A stretch of 64,000 nt of DNA, taken from Chelativorans sp. AA-79 (GTDB lineage: Bacteria; Pseudomonadota; Alphaproteobacteria; Rhizobiales; Rhizobiaceae). The DNA lies in the NCBI RefSeq assembly GCF_029457495.1, contig NZ_CP120361.1, forward strand, positions 2,124,001 through 2,188,000. Direction: 5' to 3'. The notes under the pieces are model-generated. The model did not search any database. It was not told where the DNA came from and saw only the letters and a list, made by a program, of their open reading frames with translations. The translations under genes and the position numbers were made by a program. This document shows, one piece after another, positions 9,420 through 18,078 of the stretch (positions within the stretch are counted from its first letter, which is position 1; the number at the start of each line of letters is the position of its first letter).

Positions 9420-10408
9420 CAGAAGACCTCCCGGCGGGAGCGTACGACCAGCCAGAGGAAGAAGGGCGCGCCGATGAGCGCCGTCAGCACGCCGACATTG
9501 AGCTCGCCCGCAGGCAGCACGATGCGCACCGCCACATCGGCGGCGAGCAGCAGAGCGGCGCCGCCGAGGCCCGCCGGCAGAAGCAGGCGGCTCGGCAGGC
9601 GGTTCGTCAGAGGGCGGATGAGATGGGGCACGACCAGCCCCACGAAGCCGATCGTGCCGGCAACGGCGGTGGCAGCGCTCACGCCGAGCGCGACGCCCAT
9701 GATGATGAGAAGCCGCGTGCGGGGCATATGCGTGCCGAGGCTCGCGGCCGCCTCCTCGCCCAGGGACAGCGCGTCGATGGCGCGGGCGGCGAGCGCGATC
9801 AGCAGCCAGCCCGCCGCCATCAGGGGGAGGGCGATCCAGACATGCTCGATCGACCGGTCCTTGAGCGAGCCGAGCAGCCAGAAGATGATCTCGTAGCTCG
9901 CGAAGGGGTTGGGCGAGAGGTTGAGCACGAGCGAGGTCAGCGCCCCGGAAAGGCTGGAGAGTGCCACGCCCGCGAGAATCAGCGTGAGCGTCGAGCCGCT
10001 GCGGGCGGCAAGCGCCAGAAGCAGGAGGACGGCGACCAGCGCCCCGATCAGCGCGCCGGCAGGCAGGGCATAGAGCGTGCTGCCCGCGAGGCCCGAATAG
10101 AAAATCAGGACGGCGCCGAAGGCCGCCACGGCCGAAACGCCGATGATGCCGGGCTCCGCCAGCGGGTTGCGCAGGAAGCCCTGCAGCACGGCGCCTGAGA
10201 CGCCGAGCGTGAAGCCGATGCCGAGGCCCAGGAGCGCCCGGGGCAGGCGGATCTCGCGCATGATGATCGCCGCCGCCTCGCCCCCGCCCGCGAAAAGCCC
10301 GCGAACGCTTTCCGAAACGCCCAGCTCCGCCGGCCCCACGGCGAGCGAGGCGATGAAGAGGGCGAGCATCAGCGCGCCCAGCGCGAGATTGAGGGCGAGC
10401 GGCTTCAT
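9419..10408 (-). CDS. btuC: cobalamin ABC transporter permease (FecCD family)
   Basis: A 329-residue polytopic inner-membrane permease of the FecCD/BtuC family, with about ten hydrophobic segments. Family motifs are seen in REIRLPRALLGLGIGF, GAVLQGFLRNPLAEPGIIG and the C-terminal VGLVVPHLIRPL. The ATG at 10408 overlaps the btuF stop by four bases. A longer in-frame extension upstream only reads through btuF in another frame. It forms the channel for the BtuF-delivered substrate. Confidence 0.9.
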   Translation of the reverse strand: MKPLALNLALGALMLALFIASLAVGPAELGVSESVRGLFAGGGEAAAIIMREIRLPRALLGLGIGFTLGVSGAVLQGFLRNPLAEPGIIGVSAVAAFGAVLIFYSGLAGSTLYALPAGALIGALVAVLLLLALAARSGSTLTLILAGVALSSLSGALTSLVLNLSPNPFASYEIIFWLLGSLKDRSIEHVWIALPLMAAGWLLIALAARAIDALSLGEEAAASLGTHMPRTRLLIIMGVALGVSAATAVAGTIGFVGLVVPHLIRPLTNRLPSRLLLPAGLGGAALLLAADVAVRIVLPAGELNVGVLTALIGAPFFLWLVVRSRREVF

Positions 10409-11295
10409 TGCGTCGCCTCGCAGGGCGCGATCTCCTCGCGCAAGGCGGCGAGCGCCTTTACCGCCTCGATGACGAAGGGGCCGCCGCAGGACCATGCGCC
10501 GCGCGGCACGAAGGGGCCGATGCGCGTCTCCTCGAGCGCGCGCAGCGCCGGATGGTATGGCACGCGCGCGCCGAGCGACGGCGCATCCTCCTCGCCCGCC
10601 CGGGTGATGATGACATCGGGCTCCTTTTCCACGATCAGCTCGATCGGCAGGGGGGCCATCCCGACGATGCCCGCTTCGGCGGCCAGGTTGCGGAAGCCCG
10701 CCGCCGCGAGCACCGAATCCGCCAGAGTGCCGCTTCCCGCGGCCACCCCGCCCTGCTCGAAGGCGAGCGCGGTCGGAGGCTTGGCGCACTGCCGGGCTTC
10801 GATTTCGCCAAGCTCGGTCTCGAACCTTTCCGCCATCGCTTCCGCCTGCTCATCGCGCCCGAGGAGCGCCCCCATCCGCCGGATCTCGCCGGGGATGGTG
10901 TCGAGCGTCTGGACGAAGCTGAACTCCTCCACGCGAAAGCCGAGCCGCTTCAGGAGCCCGGTCGTGTTCTGCAGGGAATAGGTGCCGGTGACGACGAGGT
11001 CGGGCCGTTCGAGGAACACTTCCTCCGCCCGGCCATGGTTGACCGGATAGGACCCGGCCTCGCGGTGCATGGGGGAGAGCGACGGGTCGCGCGAGAGGAA
11101 TGAGACGGAGACGAGCTGCCCGGGGGCGGCGAGCGCCATGGCAAGCTGGTCCGTGCACAGGTTGAGCGACATGACTCGCGATGGTGCGTCGGCTGCGGTT
11201 GGCTGGGCAAAAAGCAAAAATGCCGGCGCGAGAACCGCGCCGGCACATAGAACGAAGCCGGAAAGATGCAGGACGATGTTCCGGCCCGCCGTCAT
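10405..11295 (-). CDS. btuF: cobalamin ABC transporter substrate-binding protein
   Basis: A 296-residue periplasmic binding protein of the BtuF/FepB cluster (class III SBP). An N-terminal export signal (residues 1-35) is followed by PSRVMSLNLCTDQLAMALA, the typical first strand-helix. A long central helix and the C-terminal lobe with ADSVLAAAGFRNLA follow. The ATG at 11295 overlaps the btuB stop as TGATG. Position in the riboswitch operon supports corrinoid binding. Confidence 0.87.
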   Translation of the reverse strand: MTAGRNIVLHLSGFVLCAGAVLAPAFLLFAQPTAADAPSRVMSLNLCTDQLAMALAAPGQLVSVSFLSRDPSLSPMHREAGSYPVNHGRAEEVFLERPDLVVTGTYSLQNTTGLLKRLGFRVEEFSFVQTLDTIPGEIRRMGALLGRDEQAEAMAERFETELGEIEARQCAKPPTALAFEQGGVAAGSGTLADSVLAAAGFRNLAAEAGIVGMAPLPIELIVEKEPDVIITRAGEEDAPSLGARVPYHPALRALEETRIGPFVPRGAWSCGGPFVIEAVKALAALREEIAPCEATQ

Positions 11296-13181
11296 CACGG
11301 CCCGAACTTCGCCTTGAAGCCCGCGAAGACCGAGATGTCCGGCGTGCCGTAGCCGCGGGCGGTCTGGTAATCCTGGTCGAGCAGGTTCTCCACGCGCAGG
11401 TAGAGCTCGGTGTCTTCCGTCGGCTTGTAGGCCACCTTGGCGTTGAGCAGGAAATAGTCGTCGAGCTCGAATTCGTCCGAATCCACAGTGTCGAGCGCGA
11501 CCTTGCCCATGGCCGAGATCATCCATTTTTCGGTCGGCCTGTAGGCCGCCGTCAGGCCGACGGCGTGGCGGGGGATGCGCACGAGCCGGTCGTCGTTCTG
11601 GTCCTTCGAATCCGTGTAGGTGTAGGAGCCGGTGAAGGAGAAACGGTCGTCCGGGCGCCATGTGAGGGAGGTCTCCACGCCGCGCGAGGTGGAGGTGCCT
11701 TCGATCTGCGTGTAGGCCCCGTTCTCATAGGCGATCAGGTCTTCGATCTCGAGATCGAAATAGGTCACGTCGGCGATGAGCGCGCCGCCGAGGAATCGCT
11801 GTTCCACGCCGATGTCGAAGCCGGTGCTCGTCTCCGGATCGAGGTTCGGATTGGCGCCGAAGGGGCCGAAGAGCTCGTTGAGGCTGGGCGCGCGGAAGCC
11901 CGTACCGAAGGAGCCGTGCAGGCGCGTGCCGGTCTGGGCGAAGAGATAGGATCCCGTCAGGCGGTAGGTGGTGTGGCCGCCGAATTCGGAATGATGGTCG
12001 TGTCGCAGCCCCGCGGTGAGCGTCAGATCCTCGACCGGCGTGAGGATCGCCTCCGTCCAGAGGCCGGTCATGTGGAAATCCGCGTCGATCTCCGGGTTGA
12101 ACGCGCCCTCGGGGAAGGTGGCCTCCTGCTTCTCGTAATCCGCGCCCGCCTGCAGGGTCAGCCATTCGGTCACGTCGAAGGCGCCCTGGTAGTCGATCTT
12201 CTTGCGGCGGCCCTCATAGGTGCCGTCGAAGGTGGTGCCGTCGATGGTGCGTTCCAGATCGAAGGCCTGGACCGAGACGGTGTTGCGGAAGCGGCCGTCG
12301 AGGAGGTTAAGGTTGAAGCCGGCGCGGCCCGCAAGCTGCTTGCTCACATTCGTCGCCGTCGGATTGTCCGTCGGCGGCACGAAATCGCCGGTGAAGAAAT
12401 CCGTGAAGCCGGAATCGTCGAACTCCGCCTCGGCGTCGATCAGCAGCGCGGAGCCGAAGACGGAGAAGACGTCGGAGAATGCATGCTCGGCGGCGATATC
12501 CAGCGTGATGTTCTCATAGCCATCGCGTTCGGGATTGCCGGCATGCTCCTCCGCCGCGGAGATGCCGTCGGTGCGGAAGCCGGTCGCGTTGAAGGAGAGG
12601 CGCGAGTCAGCGTTCGCCGCGCGCAGGCCGTAGGTGCCCCGCGCGGTGCCGAAGGAGCCGCCTTCGCCGGAGATCAGGTGCGTCACGCCCGGCTCGATCT
12701 CGCCGAAGGTGGAGAGGCTGACGACGCCCGCGATCGCATCCGAACCGTAGAGCGTGCTCTGGGAGCCGCGCAGCACCTCGATGGAATCGATGCCGCCGGA
12801 GAGCAGATACTGGTAGGAGGTCTGGACCTGGGTGTTGGTGGGGTCGGAGATGTCGATCCCGTTATAGAGCGTCTTCACATAGCGCCGGGGGGCGCCGCGG
12901 ATCGCCAGGCTGGATTCGGTGCCCGGCCCGCCGGGGGAGGTGATCGCCACGCCCGGCACGAGCGTCAGGTAGTCGAGGACGAGCGGCTGCGACTGCTCGG
13001 CTATCTCTTCGCTGTCGATGCGGGTGACCGAGGAACCGGTCCTGGAAAGTTCAGTGGGCGCACGATCCGGCGTCACCACGATCTCGCCGAGATCGAGGTC
13101 CTGCGCGTCTGCGCCGCCTGAGGCAAGCATGATGGAAAGGGCCGAAACGCCGGCCAGGAATGTCTTCGATGATGCGGTCAT
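11295..13181 (-). CDS. btuB: TonB-dependent outer-membrane cobalamin receptor
   Basis: A 628-residue outer-membrane receptor. A signal peptide covers residues 1-26, a TonB box EIVVTPD lies at about 33-39, the plug domain at about 45-160 (IRGAPRRYVKTLYNGI, LRGSQSTLYGSDAIAGVV) and a 22-stranded barrel follows, ending with a C-terminal aromatic-rich strand (FAGFKAKFGP). I chose the ATG at 13181 because GGAGG lies seven to eight bases upstream. A start six codons earlier is less likely. First gene after the cobalamin riboswitch, hence the BtuB assignment rather than a siderophore receptor. Confidence 0.9.
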   Translation of the reverse strand: MTASSKTFLAGVSALSIMLASGGADAQDLDLGEIVVTPDRAPTELSRTGSSVTRIDSEEIAEQSQPLVLDYLTLVPGVAITSPGGPGTESSLAIRGAPRRYVKTLYNGIDISDPTNTQVQTSYQYLLSGGIDSIEVLRGSQSTLYGSDAIAGVVSLSTFGEIEPGVTHLISGEGGSFGTARGTYGLRAANADSRLSFNATGFRTDGISAAEEHAGNPERDGYENITLDIAAEHAFSDVFSVFGSALLIDAEAEFDDSGFTDFFTGDFVPPTDNPTATNVSKQLAGRAGFNLNLLDGRFRNTVSVQAFDLERTIDGTTFDGTYEGRRKKIDYQGAFDVTEWLTLQAGADYEKQEATFPEGAFNPEIDADFHMTGLWTEAILTPVEDLTLTAGLRHDHHSEFGGHTTYRLTGSYLFAQTGTRLHGSFGTGFRAPSLNELFGPFGANPNLDPETSTGFDIGVEQRFLGGALIADVTYFDLEIEDLIAYENGAYTQIEGTSTSRGVETSLTWRPDDRFSFTGSYTYTDSKDQNDDRLVRIPRHAVGLTAAYRPTEKWMISAMGKVALDTVDSDEFELDDYFLLNAKVAYKPTEDTELYLRVENLLDQDYQTARGYGTPDISVFAGFKAKFGP

Positions 13182-13196
13182 GTCGTCCCCTCCGCA

Positions 13197-13212
13197 CATA
13201 CCCCGGTATGCT
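13197..13212 (-). promoter_or_regulatory. hairpin in the btuB leader just upstream of the RBS
   Basis: The palindromic stretch ATACC-CC-GGTAT lies directly before the GGAGG of btuB. With the pairing CGTCACC (13258-13264) and GGTGACG (13306-13312), it belongs to the stretch between the aptamer and the gene. There is no T-run, so control of translation initiation is more likely than early termination. Confidence 0.4.
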
Positions 13213-13312
13213 GGAGGAACGGCCGTCTTGGCCTGGTCCCCGCCAGCGATGACTGTCCGTCACCACTGCGAAAACCACAGCTCCGGAAGCGTCCCGCATC
13301 CGGCAGGTGACG

Positions 13313-13490
13313 ACCCGAGGCAGGTTTCCTGGCTTGCGCTTCACCGGTATCCTCGCCTTCCCAGGCCGCAACGGCCCAGTGGCAAATGAGAAGACCTCGG
13401 CGCTCACAGTTGCGGGAGCAGCTACGGTTCAGGCGGAAACCGCCCTTCCATATTCCCTTTTAACCCCGCGTTCCGCGGGGCACCTCAGGC
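13313..13490 (-). ncRNA. cobalamin (AdoCbl) riboswitch
   Basis: Read on the minus strand, the leader contains in order GAGGTGCCCCGCGG, AAAAGGGAAT, GCTGCTCCCGCAACTGTGA, GCCACTGGG, GGGAAGGC and the B12 box AAGCCAGGAAACCTGCC (13319-13336 in the window). These are the conserved blocks of the cobalamin riboswitch in the right order and spacing. It lies 130 bases before btuB and should shut the uptake operon down when coenzyme B12 is plentiful. The ends are approximate. Confidence 0.93.
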
Positions 13491-13501
13491 ACGAAGCGAG
13501 C

Positions 13502-13528
13502 ATTATCAATGCGCCGGCACGCCGTCAA
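13502..13528 (-). promoter_or_regulatory. candidate promoter of the btu operon
   Basis: On the minus strand TTGACG (13523-13528) and GATAAT (13502-13507) stand 15 bases apart. With TAATGC as the -10 the spacing is 17. This places the transcript start just before the riboswitch. The remaining bases up to 13749 show no gene. Confidence 0.4.
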
Positions 13529-13749
13529 TCGGCGCTTGGCGCCGCCTCGAAACGGCCGCGATATTGTCGAAGACGCAGGGTAGCCAAAACGGTATTCTCC
13601 CGGCTCAACTTGCTGCACGCCGCCAGGTGCCGGGCAACTGACAGGGTCCCGTCAGGAAAGGCTCTTTGACAAGGCGGCTGTGGTTGCGGAATGTTAGGGA
13701 TCAGGCCATCCAGACGGCAGTAGATCGGCAACCCGAGGGGAGAGAGCCC

Positions 13750-15402
13750 ATGAAATTCTTCAAGAGCAACAGTGGAGCCGTCCCCGCGCGTATCGAGGCA
13801 CTCGGCGAGAAGGCCCGGACCGGCCGGATCGACCGCCGCGAATTCCTGGCGCTCGCGAGCACCTTCGGCGCGACCGCTGCCGGCGCCTATGCGATGGCGG
13901 GCCTGACCTTGCCCGTCCGGGCGCTGGCGCAGGAGCCGAGGCAAGGCGGCGTGCTCAAGATGGCCATGTGGATCAAGGAACCCAAGGATCCACGCACGGC
14001 CGACTGGTCCGAGATCGCCAACGCCATGCGCCAGACGCTGGAGCCGCTCGTCAAATACACCGCCGACTTCACCTTCGAGGGGCGGCTGCTCGAAAGCTGG
14101 GAGGTGAACGAGGAGGCGACGGAATACGTGCTTCACGTCCGGCCGGGGGTGACCTGGAACAATGGCGATCCCTTCACGGCCGACGACGTGATCTACAACA
14201 TCACCCGCTGGTGCGACCAGACGGCCGAAGGCAATTCCATGGCCACGCGGCTGACCTCGCTTATCGAGCCGGGGACCAAGAAGGTCCGGGACGGCGCCCT
14301 CGAAAAGGTGGACGACCATACGGTGAGGCTCGTCCTGCAGCAGCCGGATATCTCGATCATCGCGAACTTCACCGATTATCCCGCGCTCGTGGTGCACCGG
14401 AGCTTCGACGAGACGGGCCGCGATTTCGTGGCGAACCCGATCGGCACGGGGCCGTTCGAGCTCGTGTCCTACGAGGTGGGCAACCGCGTCGTCGTCAAGC
14501 GGCGCGAGAACGGCCAGTGGTGGGGTGGCGAGCCCTATCTCGACGGGGTGGAGTTCATCGACTATGGAACCGATCCTTCCGCCATGGTCTCGGCCTTCGA
14601 GGCGGGCGAGATCCACACGAATTACGAGACCAGCGCCGATTACGTCGACATCCTGGACGGGCTGGGGCTGGTGAAGAGCGAGACCTTGACGGCCGCCACC
14701 ATCGTCGCCCGCACCAATGTCACCAACAAGCCGTATGACGACCAGCGCGTGCGCCGGGCGCTGCAGCTTGCGGTGGACAATGCGACGGTGCTTGCGCTCG
14801 GCTACGGAAATGCCGGCGACGTGGCCGAAAACCACCACGTCTGCCCGATCCATCCCGAATATGCCGAACTGCCGAAGGTCGGGCGGGACATGGACGAGGC
14901 GAAGGCGCTGATGGAGGAAGCCGGACAGAGCGATTTCGAGCATGTGCTGATCACGGTGGACGAGGACTGGCACAAGAACACCGGCGATGCGATCGCCGCC
15001 CAGATCCGCGAGGCGGGGTTCAAGGTCAAGCGCGAGGTCCTGCCCGGCTCAACCTTCTGGAACGACTGGATGAAATATCCTTTCTCCATGACCAACTGGG
15101 CCTCGCGTCCGCTCGGCATCCAGACGGTGGCGCTCGCCTATCGCTCTGGCGAGTCGTGGAACGAGTCCGGCTATTCCAACCCGGAGCTCGACGCGATGAT
15201 CGACAAGGCGCTGACCATACCCGATCCGGACGAGCGCCGGGGGGTGATGGAGGAGATCGAGCAGCATATCCAGGATTCCGGCATCATCATCCAGCCCTAT
15301 TGGCGCAGGGTCTACAACCACTCGGTCGAGGCGGTGAAGAACCACAGGATCCATCCGGGTTTCGAGGTGGAGTTCGGGAAGGTGTGGCTGGACGAGGCGT
15401 GA
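13750..15402 (+). CDS. ABC transporter substrate-binding protein, SBP_bac_5 (peptide family), Tat-exported
   Basis: A 550-residue periplasmic binding protein of the DppA/OppA family. The N-terminus carries a twin-arginine signal ([12 protein letters not shown], then a hydrophobic stretch and ALAQE cleavage near residue 61), so it is exported folded. The family body follows: LKMAMW start of lobe [32 protein letters not shown], and a C-terminal half with [13 protein letters not shown]. The ATG at 13750 has AGGGGAGAG upstream. It is the first gene of a four-gene importer operon. The ligand is not predictable. Confidence 0.9.
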   Translation: MKFFKSNSGAVPARIEALGEKARTGRIDRREFLALASTFGATAAGAYAMAGLTLPVRALAQEPRQGGVLKMAMWIKEPKDPRTADWSEIANAMRQTLEPLVKYTADFTFEGRLLESWEVNEEATEYVLHVRPGVTWNNGDPFTADDVIYNITRWCDQTAEGNSMATRLTSLIEPGTKKVRDGALEKVDDHTVRLVLQQPDISIIANFTDYPALVVHRSFDETGRDFVANPIGTGPFELVSYEVGNRVVVKRRENGQWWGGEPYLDGVEFIDYGTDPSAMVSAFEAGEIHTNYETSADYVDILDGLGLVKSETLTAATIVARTNVTNKPYDDQRVRRALQLAVDNATVLALGYGNAGDVAENHHVCPIHPEYAELPKVGRDMDEAKALMEEAGQSDFEHVLITVDEDWHKNTGDAIAAQIREAGFKVKREVLPGSTFWNDWMKYPFSMTNWASRPLGIQTVALAYRSGESWNESGYSNPELDAMIDKALTIPDPDERRGVMEEIEQHIQDSGIIIQPYWRRVYNHSVEAVKNHRIHPGFEVEFGKVWLDEA

Positions 15403-15451
15403 GGCGAAAAGCTGATAATTGGCCAAGACTGAGTTGTAGTGGCGCGTCGAT

Positions 15452-15589
15452 GTTCAGGCATGGATCCTCGGGTCAAGCCCGAGGATGACGAAAGCGGGGT
15501 TGCTGGCCGCAAGACACCGACGTCGGTGCTTGGCGGAGGCCTCTCCTCCTCGTCATCCTCGGGCTTGACCCGAGGATCCATGCCTGAAC
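15452..15589. repeat. 40-bp perfect inverted repeat (intergenic palindromic element, family A)
   Basis: Arm 15452-15491 is the exact reverse complement of arm 15550-15589, with 58 bases between. Each arm also contains its own small palindrome (CCTCGGG-TCAAG-CCCGAGG). It lies in the 252-base gap between the binding-protein gene and the first permease, inside the operon. It can form a long mRNA hairpin that may protect the binding-protein message, as REP-type elements do. Confidence 0.9.
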
Positions 15590-15654
15590 GAACCCGCTAA
15601 GCCAGCGGTGAAAGCAAGGACTGCTGGTATGGGACAACAATCTTCGGGGCGGGA

Positions 15655-16692
15655 ATGCTGAGTTTCATCACCCGCCGCCTGGCCGGCATGGCACTCGCGA
15701 TGCTGTGCCTTTCGCTGGCGGTCTTCTACCTCGTCAATCTGGAGCCGAACCTGAAGAAGCTGGCGATCAGTCAGCTCGACATGCGCTCTTCGGCGCAAGA
15801 CCTGGAGAGCTGGCTCGAACGGAACGGTTATCGCGAGAATTTCCTGGTGCGCTACGGCCAGTGGCTGGGCGTCGTGCCGAAGGCTCCGGGCGTCGATGCG
15901 GGGACGGGCGAGGCTTCGCCGCGCTTCAGGTTTTGCGATGAACCGGCGGAACTGCGCTATTCCGGTGTCCTGCAGGGCGATTTCGGCTGCTCGACCAAGT
16001 TCAAGGTGCCCGTGGTCCAGAAGCTCTTTCCCGCGCTTCAAGCCACCGGGGTCCTGATGTTCTGGGTGATGGCGGTGATGGTGCCCGTCTCGCTGCTGAT
16101 CGGCGTGCTGGCGGGCATGCGCGAGGGCAGCCGCACCGACCGGACGCTCTCCACCGCCTCCATCATCACCGCCGCGACGCCGGAATATATCTCCGGCGTC
16201 ATCCTCACGGTGATCTTCGCCTCCTGGCTCGGCTGGCTCAATGGCTCGGCCGCTTCCGCTACGAACCAGGGCGTGACCTTCTACAATTTCGCCCTGCCGG
16301 TGATGACCATGGCCATCTACGGGACGGGCTATATCGCGCGCATGACGCGAGCCTCCATGGCCGAGGTGATGACGCAGCAATATATTCGCACGGCACGGCT
16401 GAAAGGCTTGAGCTTTGGCGCGGTGGTGTTCAGGCACGCGCTGCGCAACGCGCTCATTGCGCCCTTCACCGTCATCATGCTGCAGTTCCCGTGGCTCCTT
16501 ACCGGTGTTGCGATCGTGGAGGTGATGTTCCGCTATCAGGGGTTCGGCTTCACGCTGGTCGAGGGGGCGGCCAACAACGATATCGACCTGCTTCTCGCCT
16601 GTTCGCTGATTTCGGTTTTCGTGGTGCTCACGACCCAGCTCGTTTCCGATGTGGGCTACGCGGTCCTCAATCCGCGCATCCGCGTGCGATAG
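15655..16692 (+). CDS. ABC transporter permease, DppB-like
   Basis: A 345-residue inner-membrane permease of the binding-protein-dependent family. The first helix is FITRRLAGMALAMLCLSLAVFYLV. It has a large periplasmic loop (about 35-120) that is longer than in DppB and contains two Cys (FRFCDEP and FGCSTKF). The EAA-type cytoplasmic loop is YIRTARLKGLSFGAVVFRHALRNALIAP. It pairs with the next gene to form the channel. Confidence 0.88.
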   Translation: MLSFITRRLAGMALAMLCLSLAVFYLVNLEPNLKKLAISQLDMRSSAQDLESWLERNGYRENFLVRYGQWLGVVPKAPGVDAGTGEASPRFRFCDEPAELRYSGVLQGDFGCSTKFKVPVVQKLFPALQATGVLMFWVMAVMVPVSLLIGVLAGMREGSRTDRTLSTASIITAATPEYISGVILTVIFASWLGWLNGSAASATNQGVTFYNFALPVMTMAIYGTGYIARMTRASMAEVMTQQYIRTARLKGLSFGAVVFRHALRNALIAPFTVIMLQFPWLLTGVAIVEVMFRYQGFGFTLVEGAANNDIDLLLACSLISVFVVLTTQLVSDVGYAVLNPRIRVR

Positions 16693-16700
16693 GGCAGAAG

Positions 16701-17858
16701 ATGCAGTACGAGACCGTCGGAGCCCTCGGCATCTTCCTCGGCGTCGTCGCCCGCTTCTGGCCGGTGTGGGGGGCACTCGCCCTGGTGTTCGCCGTCAGCC
16801 TGAGCTTCAGAAAGCGCCTCGGGCTCTACGGCCATCTCTATGCCAGCCCGGCGGGCATTGCGGGGCTGGCGATCTGCTTCTTTTGGCTGTTCACGGCCAT
16901 CTTCGCCGATGCCGTCGCACCCTTCGACCCGCTGCAGCAGATCGCCGTGATGAAGGACGCGCCGCCCGGCGCGATCGTCCCGGAGACGGGCGGCGTCTTC
17001 CTGCTGGGCGGCGACAGGCTCGCGCGCGATGTCTTCTCACGCGTGGTCTTCGGCAGCCAGATCGTGCTTCTGATCGCGCCGGCCGCCACGCTCTTCGCCC
17101 TCGTCGTGGGCACCATGCTCGGCCTGCCTGCGGGCTATCACGGCGGGCGGATCGACAAGGTCCTGTCCTTCCTCGCCAATCTGGTGCTCGCCTTCCCCGT
17201 GATCCTGCTCTTCTACCTTCTGGTCACGCCGGGTGTCCGGGAAACGCCGCTCCCCCAATGGCTTGCGGGCATTTTCTTCATCTTTCCGATGATCTTCTTC
17301 GGAACGCTGGTCTATACGGGCTTCTCGAGCCGGCCCGGCCTTCTTGCCGTGCTCCTGGTCGCCGTCGTCCTCCTCGGCGGCTGGGTCTATGCGGGGCTGG
17401 TCTTCGATGCGGACCCGCTCGGCGTGATCTCGATCGCGCCCAACGAGCTCAACATTTTCGTGGCGGTGGTCTTCGCTTCGAGCCCCGGCGTTTTCCGCAT
17501 CGTGCGCGGGCTCACCATGGACATCAAGACGCGCGAATATGTGGCAGCGGCCCAGACGCGCGGCGAAGGCCCCTGGTATATCATGCTGTGGGAGATCCTG
17601 CCCAATGCGCGCGGGCCGCTGATCGTGGATGCGTGCCTCAGGGTGGGCTACACGACGATCCTGCTTGGCACGCTCGGCTATTTCGGCCTGGGGCTCGCGC
17701 CCGAAAGCCCGGACTGGGGCACCGCCATCAAGGAATCGAGCAGGCTCCTGCGCGCGCATATCCATCCCGCGCTGCCGCCGGTGGTGGCCCTCATGTCCTT
17801 CGTCCTGGGACTCAACCTGCTCGCCGACGCGCTGCGCGAGCAGGCGCTGAAGGATTGA
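16701..17858 (+). CDS. ABC transporter permease, DppC-like
   Basis: A 385-residue permease that begins eight bases after the first permease ends (ATG at 16701). An extra N-terminal pair of helices and a long central hydrophobic insertion (about residues 180-250) make it larger than DppC. The EAA loop is EYVAAAQTRGEGPWYIMLWEILPNARGPL. It ends with a typical SFVLGLNLLADALRE. A longer upstream frame is only read-through of the previous gene. Confidence 0.88.
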   Translation: MQYETVGALGIFLGVVARFWPVWGALALVFAVSLSFRKRLGLYGHLYASPAGIAGLAICFFWLFTAIFADAVAPFDPLQQIAVMKDAPPGAIVPETGGVFLLGGDRLARDVFSRVVFGSQIVLLIAPAATLFALVVGTMLGLPAGYHGGRIDKVLSFLANLVLAFPVILLFYLLVTPGVRETPLPQWLAGIFFIFPMIFFGTLVYTGFSSRPGLLAVLLVAVVLLGGWVYAGLVFDADPLGVISIAPNELNIFVAVVFASSPGVFRIVRGLTMDIKTREYVAAAQTRGEGPWYIMLWEILPNARGPLIVDACLRVGYTTILLGTLGYFGLGLAPESPDWGTAIKESSRLLRAHIHPALPPVVALMSFVLGLNLLADALREQALKD

Positions 17859-17886
17859 TCGATGCCGTGCTCAGATACACCCCCAT

Positions 17887-18027
17887 CTGGCCTGCCGGCC
17901 ATCTCCCACTCAAGGGTGGAGATTAGCCTGCATCAGCCTCGCTCCCCTATGGACGGCTTTCCAGCAGGGAGTCGGCATCGCCATAGAGTAATCTCCACCC
18001 TTGAGTGGGAGATGGCCGGCAGGCCAG
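17887..18027. repeat. 39-bp perfect inverted repeat (family B)
   Basis: Arm 17887-17925 (begins CTGGCCTGCCGGCCATCTCC) is the exact reverse complement of 17989-18027, with 63 bases between. It lies between the permease and the ATPase genes of the peptide-type importer. A second, diverged copy of the same family is at 34556-34698. Confidence 0.9.
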
Positions 18028-18078
18028 AGGGGGTGTGAAGGGCGATATCGCTGCATTTCCACGCGGGAGGGCGGCGCC

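Noticed and set aside
11181..13121. 646-codon frame on the plus strand opposite btuB
   Set aside because: GC-rich shadow frame. The minus frame is a full TonB-dependent receptor behind a riboswitch.
15452..15589. Inverted repeat as terminal repeats of an insertion sequence
   Set aside because: Only 58 bases lie between the arms, with no transposase and no target-site duplication visible.
15553..16776. 407-codon minus frame opposite the DppB-like permease
   Set aside because: Rich in Arg/His/Asp as expected for the complement of a hydrophobic gene, and it begins inside the permease region and runs through the repeat.
17887..18027. CRISPR-like repeat unit
   Set aside because: One inverted pair only, with no direct repeats at regular spacing and no cas genes.
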